A DNA stretch of 64,000 nt, taken from assembly GCF_040054535.1 (NCBI RefSeq), contig NC_090781.1, positions 20,617,579-20,681,578 on the forward strand, read 5' to 3'. Shown one piece after another: positions 12,228 through 61,678 of the stretch (position 1 is its first letter; each line of letters begins with the position of its first letter). The translations under genes and the position numbers were made by a program. The notes below the pieces were generated by a model that saw only the letters and a program-made list of their open reading frames with translations, did not search any database and was not told the origin of the DNA. The DNA comes from Antennarius striatus (lineage: Eukaryota > Chordata > Actinopteri > Lophiiformes > Antennariidae).

Positions 12228-14036
12228 ATGGTAAGTAGCTTTTATAATAACCAATATAATAAGATGCAATTCTGATTACACCATACCTTCATCATTCATA
12301 ATTTTGTGTGCGCGTGTGTATGCGCGTGCGTGAGCGTGTGTGTGTTATTCATGAAATGTGTTTTAATCCCTGCAGAGACTGGGATCCGGCTCAAGGACTT
12401 CAAGGAATTCAAGGAGCAGCTCTGACAGCCGTCGGTACCGGACGCTGGCCCCAAATTCTCAGGTGGATGAAACCCTTTTTGGGAATCCTAAACCAGTAAG
12501 TGAATATGTCCGTGGAAAATGTGACAGTAGTCATTTTTTAAATATTTTAATTATATTTTGTAAGTGACACATAGACATGAATGGTAGATTGCTACAAAGC
12601 AGGACAGGCAGCAGAGGGAGTAGAAACTTTTAATGTGGTCGATAACAATTAACATAATTTTATAGCGCTGATATTAATAATAAAATGATCATTATGTAAT
12701 GACAATTATACATATTAAGATGTAGGTCCTTTATCGGAGGACAGAACATCCCCCAAACCCTCTGTGGGCTGGATGAATAATTGATTGATGAACTGATAAA
12801 CTAGAAGGGAACTCAATAGTTTGTGGGGCCCAAAAACCCCCTTGAATTCAAATGAATACTAGATATTGTCAACCAGCTCATGTATCATCATAGTTAGACA
12901 GACGTGGAAACTCGGCACCAAAAGCCAAGAATCAATCACAGAACAGAGAAGAAGGCACGACTATTCAGCTCATCTCAAAAGACCTGATCCGTAATCTCAG
13001 GTAGGTGCACACCTACATGATCATATGTCAGTTCATCTGTGTGAGTGAAAAGGATATTTCAAGCAAAATTGCTGGGTAATATTTAATAAATCCCTACCTG
13101 TTATGTCAGGGTCCCATTCAGGGATCCCTCAGGGGAATCCGTCATCCTACCTTCAGATAAGTTTGAGCAAATCACTGCGAGGTCCCGGGTCCTCACCAAA
13201 GAGGAGAAGGAGGCACAGAAGGAGGCCCATCAGAGGAAGAGACAAGAAGAAATAGTAAGGAAAAACTCTCATCAAAACAATCCTTTATTTGGAGGTGTAC
13301 AAAAAATTAAGTCCTTCACTGTTTTTTTAAATGTCTGTTATGAAGGCAGCTGCAGAAGAAAGGAATCTCCAAATCCTTCAGGCAGACCAGTCCGGCATGG
13401 GGAACAAGGTTCTGACTGAATTGGAACAAGAGGCCCAGCACCATGCACAGTGCTTGGTGGAGCGGGCCAGAGCCGTAAGGGCAGAGCAAGAGGAAGAGAT
13501 TAAAAAGCTCAACAAGGTAGAAGGAGAATGTGAATGGTCAAACTTTAAATGAAAGTAAACTATTGGCAGCACTGCTGATTTTTTGATATGAATGCCATCT
13601 GGACATCAATACTTGTGTTTGTGGTCTCCTTAGTTGATTCTCAGTGCTCAGTGTCAAGCGACACGAGATGCCCAGATCCTGGAAAAGAAAGAGATCCAGA
13701 AGGAGCTGTCAGAAGAGGAGAAGCGTCTGGATGCCATGATGGAGCTGGAACGTCGCAAGGCTTTGGAGACTGAGGAGCAGATTCATGAGCTGCGCAAACA
13801 GCAGAGGATCAGGTGAAGGGCAAATCCACACACATGGAATGCTTTTTTAAAAAAAGGCTTCTAGTTTCAAATGATTGTTTATTGTTATGTTTTAGTGGGA
13901 TGCAACAAATTTACGAGCAGATCCAGAAACGTCTGGAAGACAAAAATATGGAGGAGGAGATGAAAGAGCACGAGAAACAGCGGATACGAGATACACTGGA
14001 GAAAATGAACTTAGAAGACCTCCAGGTCACACACGC

Positions 14037-14073
<37 letters not shown>

Positions 14074-15320
14074 TGATCAATCACGTCTTGACAGTTTTTT
14101 CTCTGATTCCTTCTAGGCCCTGGAGAAGAAGAGGAAGGAGCAACAGCTGCTGCAGGTGGAGATCATGCGAATCAATGCTGAGACCATGCAAACCAAGGAG
14201 CAAATGAGGGAGGAGGAGAAGCTGGCTGACTTGAGAGAAATGGAATACATACGAAAAAAAATGGTCAGATGAGGAATAAAGCTGCATATTTAAATCCCTT
14301 GCACGTACATAAACGCACAGTTCAGTCAAACAACGCTCTGTGTTTCATGACTCCTGCAGGAGCGAGAAGCAGAACATGAAGCAGAGCAGAGAAGAATCAA
14401 GAAGGAGAAGGAGCTGGAAATTACCAGGATGAGGGCTCGACAAGAAAGAGCAAAAGACTACAAAGCTGAACAGGTCAGGGGTCAAATAAAAAATCTAAGC
14501 GTGACTGGAAAAATTCAATTGTAAGAACGTAACGTGTCACATTTTTAAATGCTCACACAGATTCATGGAATTCAAAGCATTTTGTGTATCTTTATGTCCA
14601 AACTGTGCGCCCATGAACTCGTAAGGATGCACTCCGTGCTCGGAGACATCAAGAAAGTGCAGACAGAGAATGGAGGAGAAAGGAGAAGGAGCTGGCTGCC
14701 AAGAAAGCGCAGGACGACGCAATGCTGAGGGCGGCTCGCGTGGAGCAGGTTCACTGCAAAGAACACCTCCTGTCCATGGAGGCTGGTCGGGAGAAGGCCG
14801 AGTTTGAGCGGGTGCTGAAGTAAGAAACTGCCATCAAACCACTGCAGTGCCACAGCCGTACAATTCCATCAGTTCAGACTCCTTACACCGGCTTTTAATA
14901 AGTTTCCCCTACGTCTTCCACTTTTTCTTTACAAAGGGTGCAACAGGAAGCGATTATGAAAGAGAAGGAAGAGGAGGGGAAGCAACGTCAGAAAGCTCAA
15001 CGTCACGCCGAGGCCATCCGGAATCAGGTGCGGGAATGCGAGCTGTCGGCCATCGCTCAACGCAGACAAACCTTCAAGGAGGCCGATCGGTTGATGGAGG
15101 AGGCCCGGCAGAGACAAGCACGCCTCAACGAGATCAAACAGAAGAAGCTGAGAGAACTGAAGTCAGTACAGGCCAGTTCACGACACGGCTGCCTTATACG
15201 GAATTTCCGGTGTGTGTGTGTGTGTTTAATCTCATGTGTTTGTTAATGTCTAGGGCTACCGGGCTCTCAGAGAAGTACTGCAGAGAAGTGGAACGGAAAA
15301 CCCGGGCCGTTGAACCGTGA
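12228..15320 (+). CDS. cfap45: Cilia- and flagella-associated protein 45 (CCDC19)
   Basis: Coiled-coil microtubule inner protein that lies inside axonemal doublets of motile cilia and sperm; in human, loss causes laterality and motility defects. Exons are 12228-12230 (ATG only), 12376-12495, 12894-13000, 13110-13254, 13346-13516, 13634-13812, 13896-14025, 14117-14263, 14360-14473, 14626-14819, 14937-15161 and 15254-15320, giving 533 aa against about 551 in human. Diagnostic stretches are RYRTLAPNSQVDETLFGNPK near the N-terminus, ATRDAQILEKKEIQKELSEE in the middle, YKAEQDALRARRHQESADRE, and ATGLSEKYCREVERK at the end. After about residue 100 the protein is almost all charged helix rich in E, K, R and Q. 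Intron 7 is mostly a CA repeat that starts at the splice donor. The exon 5 acceptor (ATGAAG/GCAGCT) is the least certain border. Confidence 0.93.
14028..14070 (+). repeat. (CA)n microsatellite in cfap45 intron 7
   Basis: A CA tract with a few CG interruptions fills nearly half of the 91-bp intron and begins at intron position +3, so the 5' splice site reads CAG/GTCACACA. Confidence 0.9.
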
Positions 15321-15442
15321 TTCCCTCAGTAGATCCAGGATGACATGAAGCCGGCACAAGTATTGTTTCTTCAATCATTAATCAGCTTTTGGGCAGTGAT
15401 GTGTTGTTCTTGTACTGCAGCATAATTGCAGAAATGAAATGA

Positions 15443-15448
15443 AATAAA
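15443..15448 (+). terminator. cfap45: cfap45 poly(A) signal
   Basis: AATAAA lies 123 bp after the cfap45 stop codon within gaaatgaaataaaataacg. Confidence 0.65.
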
Positions 15449-15639
15449 ATAACGTGAGACATTTCTCTCATTCATACTGATTCCACAGGCAGACTCGTTT
15501 ACTTTTTTTTTTTATTTAGACTAGTATTTCCCTTTCACTTGAGTCATATTGTTCAACTTATCAATGACAGATCCCCTTTATTACTTATATGCATGACAAC
15601 AGAAAGGAATTCAACTCATGTTAGGGTCAGGATGACACT

Positions 15640-15640
<1 letters not shown>

Positions 15641-15674
<34 letters not shown>
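15641..15674. repeat. (CA)n microsatellite
   Basis: Uninterrupted CA dinucleotide repeat of about 17 units in the presumed clathrin 3' UTR. Confidence 0.9.
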
Positions 15675-15675
<1 letters not shown>

Positions 15676-16121
15676 CGTAAAGCATGTAAGGAATTAAGTA
15701 CATCAAGGTAAATACAAGCTCTTATTTCACACCGTCCTCGGCAAAGAAGTGGATGTAGTGAGACTGGAGTTCTTCATCACCACCGTCTAAACACACAAAC
15801 CTACAGGAGTGATCGTGGATCGAATCAGAGCTGTTATGAGGACGCCAACAGTTCCACCGCCTGTCTTCTGCCTCCTCGTTTGTTCCTGCTACCCCGCGCT
15901 AACAAAAGAGGAAGTAAGACGGGAGCATGGGTGGAGGTCAAGTGGGTAGGGCTCTCCATCTAAAAGATTTCAATCCATCATTTTCATCCGTACACACACA
16001 CACACACAAAAAAAGAAAAAAAAAAAGAAGTCATAGTGACCGAGGGGAAACACCAAAACAGCTGGCATACACGGACCTCAGTAAGAGGAGTAAATACACA
16101 CACGGTACGGTTGAGAGTCAA

Positions 16122-16134
16122 AGGTTAAAGGTCA
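16122..16134 (+). promoter_or_regulatory. DR1 nuclear-receptor-like site
   Basis: AGGTTAAAGGTCA is a direct repeat of two AGGTCA-like half sites spaced by one base, the form bound by HNF4 and PPAR-RXR. It lies in the presumed clathrin 3' UTR and downstream of cfap45. Such 13-mers arise by chance; no function is claimed. Confidence 0.25.
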
Positions 16135-17020
16135 AGGGGTTAATGGGTTGTGGTCCCGTCCTTGCACATATACATAGTCTCACACAAGCACTGTACACGG
16201 CACAAGAGGTCACCTAAATACATGGAGCCAGAGAGGGAGCGCGAACATCTAGGTGGATAGATGGAACGGCCCGGTGGGGGGGTGGGGTTAAAATTCTTAT
16301 TTATACCATCAGGTCACACTCACACGCACACACACCCTCACTCGCGCAGTGACATACGTCTGTATGCATTTAAAACTCCGTAAAGCTACACGCCTGTGCA
16401 GAATATACTATCATCACTTAGTGTCGCTAGCTATAGCCATTCAAATGGCAATATATGTTCAAATATTATATGTAACCTTTTTCTTCCTCAGAATATACAA
16501 TGATGAAATGCATTTTACAGACAAACGAGACAAATGTAAGCTGTTCACATGTTCAGTACATCAAAAGTAAGAGCTTCTCTACATTAATTTCTTCACGAGT
16601 GCAAAATCCAATGCTCCTCCACCTACTCCAAAGGCTCATTGTCGAGCTTTAGCAAGTCCACTTCTGCGCAAACCAATAAAAAAAACAAAACAACAACACA
16701 TGAACACAAAAACAATTCTTATTAAGTAATCATAAATATGGAATGTGTAAAAACAAACATGTGCTCAATTTCTTTTCAAACGATACAAATAAAAGTCCTT
16801 CGATGCAGTTTTAAGTGTTTTCTCCGGTAAACGGGACAACTTAAAAAAATAGTACTCAAAAGTGAGAGTGGGCTGTCGCTTGCTTGTTGCCCCTGTGGTG
16901 AGTAGAAGACCATGGGAAGCTGGTGAGGAACACAAAGAGAAGGATCGATGGAAGGGAGGTGTAGGGTCACGTTGAGGTTGGGTGGGGGTGGGGGGTATTC
17001 GAGGGTTGCTGTTGGGGGTT

Positions 17021-36358
<19,338 letters not shown>

Positions 36359-36760
36359 AATGCCTTCCTTGAGCTTCTCCGGAGTCCTGAAAATCTAGCC
36401 GTACAGCTAGCTAGCTAGGCAGTAGCACCGCGCTAGCCACGACCTCCTCTATGTGTATGTAGGTCGCAGCCAGTCGGTGAAAAAAACACACCAGATTAAA
36501 GGTAATATGGTGTGATTAATCGCGTTTTTCTAAATTTTGCAGCACTAGAAATGTTTAATATCTCCCTCTTCCGTCAGTATGTGCTCTCTGCATGCATCGA
36601 TGAATAGCAGCGGCTCCACTTGATCTTGTGTCCAAAATCCGCAATGGCGGCGGAAACGGCTCATAGGCTTCCCCAATCCGGAAGCATCCACTCGGCTCTG
36701 GGAGGACGTTGGTTCTGCCAGTGAGTCGAAGGATGGGTCTTCAGTGGCAAAAGTTCCCTC
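36359..36760 (-). promoter_or_regulatory. cltc: Clathrin 5' UTR and promoter region
   Basis: Upstream of the start codon the sequence gains GC and CpG. At about 36636-36656 the minus strand reads CCGCCGCCATTGCGG, close to a YY1 site, and ATCCGGAAGC at 36678-36687 contains an ETS core. There is no TATA box, as expected for a housekeeping gene. The exact start of transcription is not visible. Confidence 0.5.
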
Positions 36761-37580
36761 CCCTCTACATTTAAATAATTTGCTGCCTCTGTTGTTTAAT
36801 TTTTGAGATTATTTTCGCGCTTTAAACCAAGCAATAAAACGTCAGTACTGTGACGCGGTGTGTAAATGCACTTATTTGACCCATCGGAGAGGACATTAGT
36901 TTGAAAAATGCACACCAGCATTAATTTGACCCATCAGTATGAGACAAAAACCCCAATAACAGTAATATATTATTTTTTATCAAGCATGAAGTACTAAGGT
37001 TCCATGCTGTTGAGGAAAGACTGCTAGAATAAGACGTGCATGATAATATCACTCTTATAAATTGCACTTTCACTTATCGAAATCAAATTAAAAGTATTAA
37101 ATTCCATTAAAAAATTAAAATACTCTTTTTGGCTTTTTTGAGCTGTGCCACAAAATCCCATATCTGAAACACATTCCACTCACAAAATGAGCCCATTTTT
37201 ATTTGTAACCACAGAAAATAAAATGAAGGCACCACCTTGGTGTTTTTTTTCCTTTGAAAAATATTTAACAAAATATTTGAGATCTAATCAAAAAAATTAT
37301 CAAAATTTGACCATGGAGAAAAAAAAGAAGAAAAAAAAAGCAAATGGCATCACTTTAGTAATTGGTTTGTTTATAGAAACAGTTTTGCGATACTGTCCTG
37401 AAGTGATGACCAGAAACCATTCATGTCTGTGGCTGGTGAAAACGGGAGGACTATTATCTCTGTGGTCCACAGTCACAGCAGTTTAACCCTACCATAATGA
37501 ACCTACTGTACTCAGTTTGGACTTCAGTGTTGAAGTTTGAGCAATGAATCACTAGTTTATAAAATTTGATGACAAAAAGA
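36761..37580. other. Intergenic DNA between vasp and clathrin
   Basis: AT-rich stretch between two genes transcribed in the same (leftward) direction, with an A-rich run at 37318-37340. The 113-codon frame at 37145-37486 runs through that A-rich run and has no family features. Nothing else seen. Confidence 0.45.
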
Positions 37581-37854
37581 CTCAAGACAGCAATGCATTT
37601 CAAGAAGCAGCTGTATTTGACTATAAAGGCATTCCTAATCCAGTGTCTCTAAGCTGTTTTCTTAATATTTCAGTGTATAAAGCCTAAACTAGGAGAAAAA
37701 GAAACAGTAAACCCAAAATAACATTTTATAAGAACACAATGGAAAAAAAGGAAAAAAAAAACCCATTCACCCATCATTTCAATTAAAATAGAAACACCTT
37801 TTTCATTATTTTTTTGACATTTCCCTCAAAACAAATATATATTTTTCTCATATA

Positions 37855-38900
37855 TATATATATTTATATATTTATTCTCAAGGCAGTTGGTCACGGCCAA
37901 ATTATTTGACCTCATCATGGCCATATTCATGTTTCAAAGTTATAAAACATAGCTAGAATGAAAGAAAAATAACTACTTAAAGCACAGTGTAGTACCACTG
38001 CACTGGCCAACAAAATATCTCATTTTGAGTGAGAGGGAATAGTCTGTCAAGGCAGTGTGGCACACAGACACACATCCTCTGGAACAAGTGCAATGCAAAG
38101 AAAATTAATTTCTCACACATCATAAAACTACAACACACTCCCCCTTTCACAGAACTCCGGTTGTCCATCAGATTCCCTTTGCTCATCTCCTCTTCCTCCA
38201 GCTTCACTATCTGGCAGTGAAGGCTTGTGTTGGGCCGTTTTCATTCACAGCCATTGCTGGGTGCCGAAGGTCAATTTAAGTGAGAGATGCTGCAGCAGTC
38301 AGCACACCTGGGTTTCTGATCTGTCATCCATCATTCTAGTTTTACCAACTCCAATGACCATTGAGAGAAAACCCTACTGGCAGATGTTTACCTGAGCCAA
38401 AGGGGCTTGAATAACTGTTTGCCACCCGTGAAGCACAAAAACCGATCCCAGCATGCCAGCATCTTGGTATTACAGTAAAAACATGATTAATAGTTGTCCC
38501 TGAATACTGAAGAATACTCTATCAGTAAATGGAGCATCTGATAGCAGAGGGGGGAAGACACAAGTGGCAGGTTTTCTGTAGTAAGGAGGGTTATGAGTGC
38601 ACATGATGCCATATTGAAAAAGCAACTGTGGATGTACTTATGTGCTCTGAATTGGTTCAGATGGACAGAACACGTGGAAGACAAAAGGGAGTGGGATGAA
38701 TGAACAAAGGAGAGATGGGATAGATGAGATGGAGCCATGGCATAGATGACATGTGCTTGTGTAAAAGAGAAAGAGGAAATGTGTAGGAGATACAAAAACA
38801 GAAATCCCTGGGCTACATAGGAGGGCACAGTGGAAGTGGCACAGGGCTTTAACCACCTCCATTTATCACATCCCTCGGTTTCACCTAACACTCAGCAGAA
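37855..38900 (-). other. vasp: Probable vasp 3' UTR
   Basis: Sequence after the vasp stop codon without another gene. TTTATT at 37871-37876 (AATAAA on the coding strand), within a TATATA-rich patch, is the candidate poly(A) signal. Other signals are possible, so the end is approximate. Confidence 0.4.
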
Positions 38901-56076
<17,176 letters not shown>

Positions 56077-56580
56077 TGTTCGGCCAGAGTGCGGATCCTC
56101 TTCCCGTCGGCAGGTTCGGCTGATTTCAGCACTTCAAAGTCCCGCTTAAGAAGTCAAAACTAATGAAGTAAGAAAAAAACAAACAAACAAGAAAATCGGC
56201 GGAAAAAAAACGCACATCTACACCCGCAAACGGGGTAGGCAGTAGCGGTATAAAGAGAGCACACCTCGACGATTTCCTGGTTCGTGCGGAGCGGGAGGGA
56301 GGGGAGAGGAGATACAGTAGCGGAGCGGGCTTGTCAACTCCGGTTACTATCCCACATCGGTTTCTATGGGCAGAAGGAGCGGAACCGAGGAGCGACGGTT
56401 CTACACCGAAAGCATAACTTCTATTTTCTCACTTTGAGCCGGTTTGCTGCCCTGTTTGGTGGAGATTTAGGCCGTACGTCGGCTCCTCTCACTCGGTCGG
56501 TCGGTCTGTGTAAATTCATTGGAGTGTGGCCCAACCCGCGAGCTTCAAAGTAGGATACAATCCCCATGATGCATTCAGGT
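56077..56580 (-). promoter_or_regulatory. vasp: vasp 5' UTR and promoter region
   Basis: GC- and CpG-enriched sequence upstream of the vasp start codon. At 56554-56573 GATACAATCCCCATGATGCA matches 15 of 20 positions of the ZNF143/Staf consensus. A plus-strand TATAAAG at about 56249 points away from vasp and is probably incidental. The transcription start cannot be fixed from sequence. Confidence 0.5.
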
Positions 56581-57352
56581 GCATTACGTAAAAAGCGGGC
56601 GAGAGTGCTTCTTCTTCCCCTTGTATTTTAGGTGTTCTGCATATGTGTGGAATCTGACCAATAAATAATATCGATTGGTATGTTGTTAAATAGAAATTTC
56701 TACTGGGTAACAAGCCATAGCTACTCAGATCACATTTTTCATTTTTTTTCCATATTTTGTATATTCAGTAATAATCATTATGGAAGTGGTTAGGTGAAAT
56801 TGGTGAAATGATATGTGTACATGATCTGTGTGATGCAATACGGATGGCTAAATGATGCAATATTCACTTTATTCTTATAATATCCTCAAAGATTTCAACT
56901 TTGGCAAGAAGATTTCATGGAGCTGTGATGCAGAAGACTATCTGCATATTAATTTTTTTGGGTGTCACATGTTCAAAGAAAAGAAGGACTGGGTTACTGT
57001 AGCTTTGTGTTGCTCGCCTTGCCTTTGTGTGGACACACAGACCAGTAGGATACAACTTTGTACCATGGAAGTGATGTGAATAAATTTAAGTGCAATTCAA
57101 ATAAAGCAAGAGAAACATTTGGCTTAGTGTGAACACATCATAAAAGTTATATCATGTATATGTAAATAATAATAAAAAATAAACCAAAATTAAGTTAAAA
57201 TAAAGTACTGTATACTTATAAATATAGAATTCAAAAATAAACGTAAGTATTCCCAATTAAAAATGTTAAGTTTGGTATCAATATTTAATCTTTTTTAATC
57301 CATGGCAGATGTGCCTTTGTGAATTGGTTAAATGTTAGTAGCAAATTTAATT
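56581..57352. other. AT-rich intergenic DNA
   Basis: No gene, RNA or repeat recognised. The 75-codon frame at 56852-57079 looks incidental. Confidence 0.45.
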
Positions 57353-57737
57353 ACATCCCGCTTCAAAGCGATAATGTATTGTAATTGTCAATGGTAGCGC
57401 GTTCATCCATTAGTCCGTTTGTCCGTCTGTTAGTCCACCAAATATCTTCGCAACCGTTGCAGATAGAAAGATGAAACGATTATTATTACTCGGGAGGCAG
57501 AGGGGATGAAAATGAGATGATGACCTTCACCTTGAGAAAACTAGGTCAAGGTCCAATTTTAACTTTTGTACACTCAGGATTGGATAAGATAGAAAGATGA
57601 GGGAGAAGGCTAGTGTGAGACCATTGATCAAAGCTAGTGCTTTGATACATGAAAGTAGATCAGAGCACTAGTTTTGATCTTTGATCTATGCAAGTAGGTC
57701 AGGGTAAAATTTTGAATTCAGGGGTGTTGCGGGATGT
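57353..57737. mobile_element. Candidate non-autonomous repeat with inverted ends
   Basis: ACATCCCGC at 57353-57361 is mirrored by GCGGGATGT at 57729-57737. The interior has duplicated phrases (tccgtttgtccgtctgttagtcc; two gatagaaagatga copies; tttgatctttgatct) typical of a dispersed repeat. I cannot name the family, no target duplication is clear, and the similarity may extend a few tens of bases to the right. Confidence 0.4.
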
Positions 57738-58751
57738 TGCAGTCTCTGACTGCATTGGTTCTTGTTTTTAACTAATGTTGTCAGTAGAGTAAAATTTACA
57801 TTTGATATCTAAATTAATCCACTGCCAAATATGTAAAAACTTGAATGTGAGATTTGGAGGGGAAAAGACTCTGATCATGATTAGATTACACCATTTAATT
57901 AAAAAAAAACAACATTTTACCTCTTTTCGTAGTCATTGTACGAGTGCAATTTAAAGATGCCTTAAAATATGGTAGGACTTGTGACTTATTGTACCGTATA
58001 AGTAAAATGGAGCAATGCTTGCTAACCACAGTCTCAAACAGGGACGTATTAAATCTTTTCAGGAAATGGCCCTGACCAATGAACCAATTCGAGACTTGGA
58101 AATGAGTTAACTATGATGCATACTGTATATGGATATAATATTTTTTAAGAATTTCATGCATGCCTTTAATAAGATTAAATACAATTTTATGTGAAACTCG
58201 TAATTTTTTCATTCACATTTTAGGGCTAGACGTTTTAGACATTTTAAACTAGGTAAGGCGCCCAGAGTTTATAAATATAAACTCTGGGCGTTTTCGTGGC
58301 TTTTTAATTTCCGATTGTACCTTAACGCAGCACCTAATCTCAGCCAAGGGGCCAAGAAGACAGACTCCACTTTTCCCTACTGGCTGTCTGGGTAACTTCA
58401 CGTTACAGTCAGTTGCTGTGTTGCACTGATCATTCCTTAAAAAAAGAACTCCATGAGTAACATAATATAATCACTGGCTTGATTTAAAAGACATATAAAA
58501 TGTCAAGGAGTAACAGCACTTAACCACAGTAATGTTGGAATGACTTACAAAAAATGCTAAAGTAATGTTTTCTAATTCTATAAAAATTAAGAGAGAAAAG
58601 AGTCTGAAATGACCCAACAATGAGATAGAAAACACGCCAAGGATCTATTTTTCCTAATGGGGACAGAAATGGAAGAGGGGATGAGACAGGAATGCACTAT
58701 GTCTGCATACTATGTGTAAACATCCAGTGAGCTAATATGCCTTTTGTCTCA
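57738..58751. other. Intergenic DNA, no gene seen
   Basis: AT-rich sequence with a short inverted repeat (gcgcccagagtttataaatataaactctgggcg, 58258-58290) forming a perfect hairpin arm of about 14 bp around AAATA. No coding potential recognised. Confidence 0.45.
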
Positions 58752-60600
<1,849 letters not shown>

Positions 60601-61150
60601 AACTGCTCCGCTGTGTGAGTTTGTGAACAGCGCGCATCGACACGCGTCAGCGCGTCACAGCGGATCCTCTTGTTTTGGCTGTCGCTGACTGAGTCCGGAG
60701 AGTTCCTGTCATTCACACTTCAAGAGAGATGAGTGGAGGTAGTGTTTGTGTGTTCTCATGGAGCTGATAACCTCTTACTCCTCCTCTTCTCTCTTCACCT
60801 GGCCCGGCGGGGCCGTGACACTCGGAACGCGGCTGTGCTTGAAAACAAAATGCGGGGGTGACTCCGGTTACCGGCCCCCGATCGATGCGCAGCGCGGTGT
60901 CGCGTTGCTCGGATGCTCGAGTATCGATGCATGGCCGATCGCTATCATAATCACACTTCCCCCTTCTTATCACTTACCTACTGAATAAAACATCTGCCTT
61001 CCTGCACACGGATCGCTCAACCCTCCTACCCCAAAAAAAAATCTGGAGGGAAACAGAACTGTCTTTGAGATGAGTGAGGTGACAGAGGAGAGGCGCACCC
61101 CCCCCCCCGTCCCAAAGCAAGATCCGTTGAGTGGTTTCTATCCGAGGCTT
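60601..61150. other. GC- and CpG-rich block, possible promoter
   Basis: In otherwise AT-rich DNA this stretch has many CpGs (gcgcgcatcgacacgcgtcagcgcg trimmed at 60631 onward) and a run of eleven C at 61098-61108. A start-like ATGAGTGGAG/GTAGTG at 60729 could be a first exon on the plus strand, or the block could be an alternative upstream promoter for vasp. No protein family is recognisable. Confidence 0.35.
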
Positions 61151-61678
61151 TTATTTTTGGCAGCTCTTCGTCCCAGGACGCTGCAGCCATTGTTTTGAAG
61201 TGTGATTTAATTCAGTATGACCCAGTTTCTGGCTAGAGTTGAACATCAGAACCTGCTGTTACGGGAATTTGGTTATTCGGTTATTTCACCGATGTATTAG
61301 GCTTTTATTTTGTCTGACTCCTCATTTTCTGCATTTCCATGGCAACAGTTTGACGCTGTTGGCTTCTGAAGAACTGAGTTTGTTTCCGACACATCTTAAT
61401 CTAAACGGTATTAGAGATGTATAGGCTGAATAAAGATGTGATTCGTTCCTTTTTCTAACTTGACTTTGCTGAAGATTTTCATGTCGCAACTAAAATCCAA
61501 CAGTTGTTCCTGATTGAGTCAAGTTCACATGCAGTATGAGAAATGAAACTACTGCATCAGCTACAGCAGACTGATGGTGATGTTGAAGATGACAATGATG
61601 TAATACAAAAGTCCTGAATCTAACTTCTTTGCATGATAAATTACATGCCAGATTATTCAGTGCAGTTTAAATTCCTAA

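Larger units (their letters stand above)
15495..17020 (-). other. cltc: Probable clathrin heavy chain 3' UTR
   Basis: The minus strand carries AATAAA at 15516-15511 (TTTATT on the plus strand), about 1.5 kb past the clathrin stop codon, and no other gene is seen between. CLTC messages are known to have long 3' UTRs. The stretch contains CA repeats at 15641-15674 and 15993-16008 and an A-rich run to 16028. It ends close to the cfap45 poly(A) signal, so the two transcripts would end tail to tail. Nearer signals could also be used. Confidence 0.5.

Noticed and set aside
14847-15320. 157-codon continuous frame as a separate gene
   Set aside because: Crosses the last introns of cfap45; only its last part (exon 12) is in the true frame.
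61335-61349. Second X-box (tttccatggcaacag)
   Set aside because: Only one half-site matches well and no ciliary gene is near.
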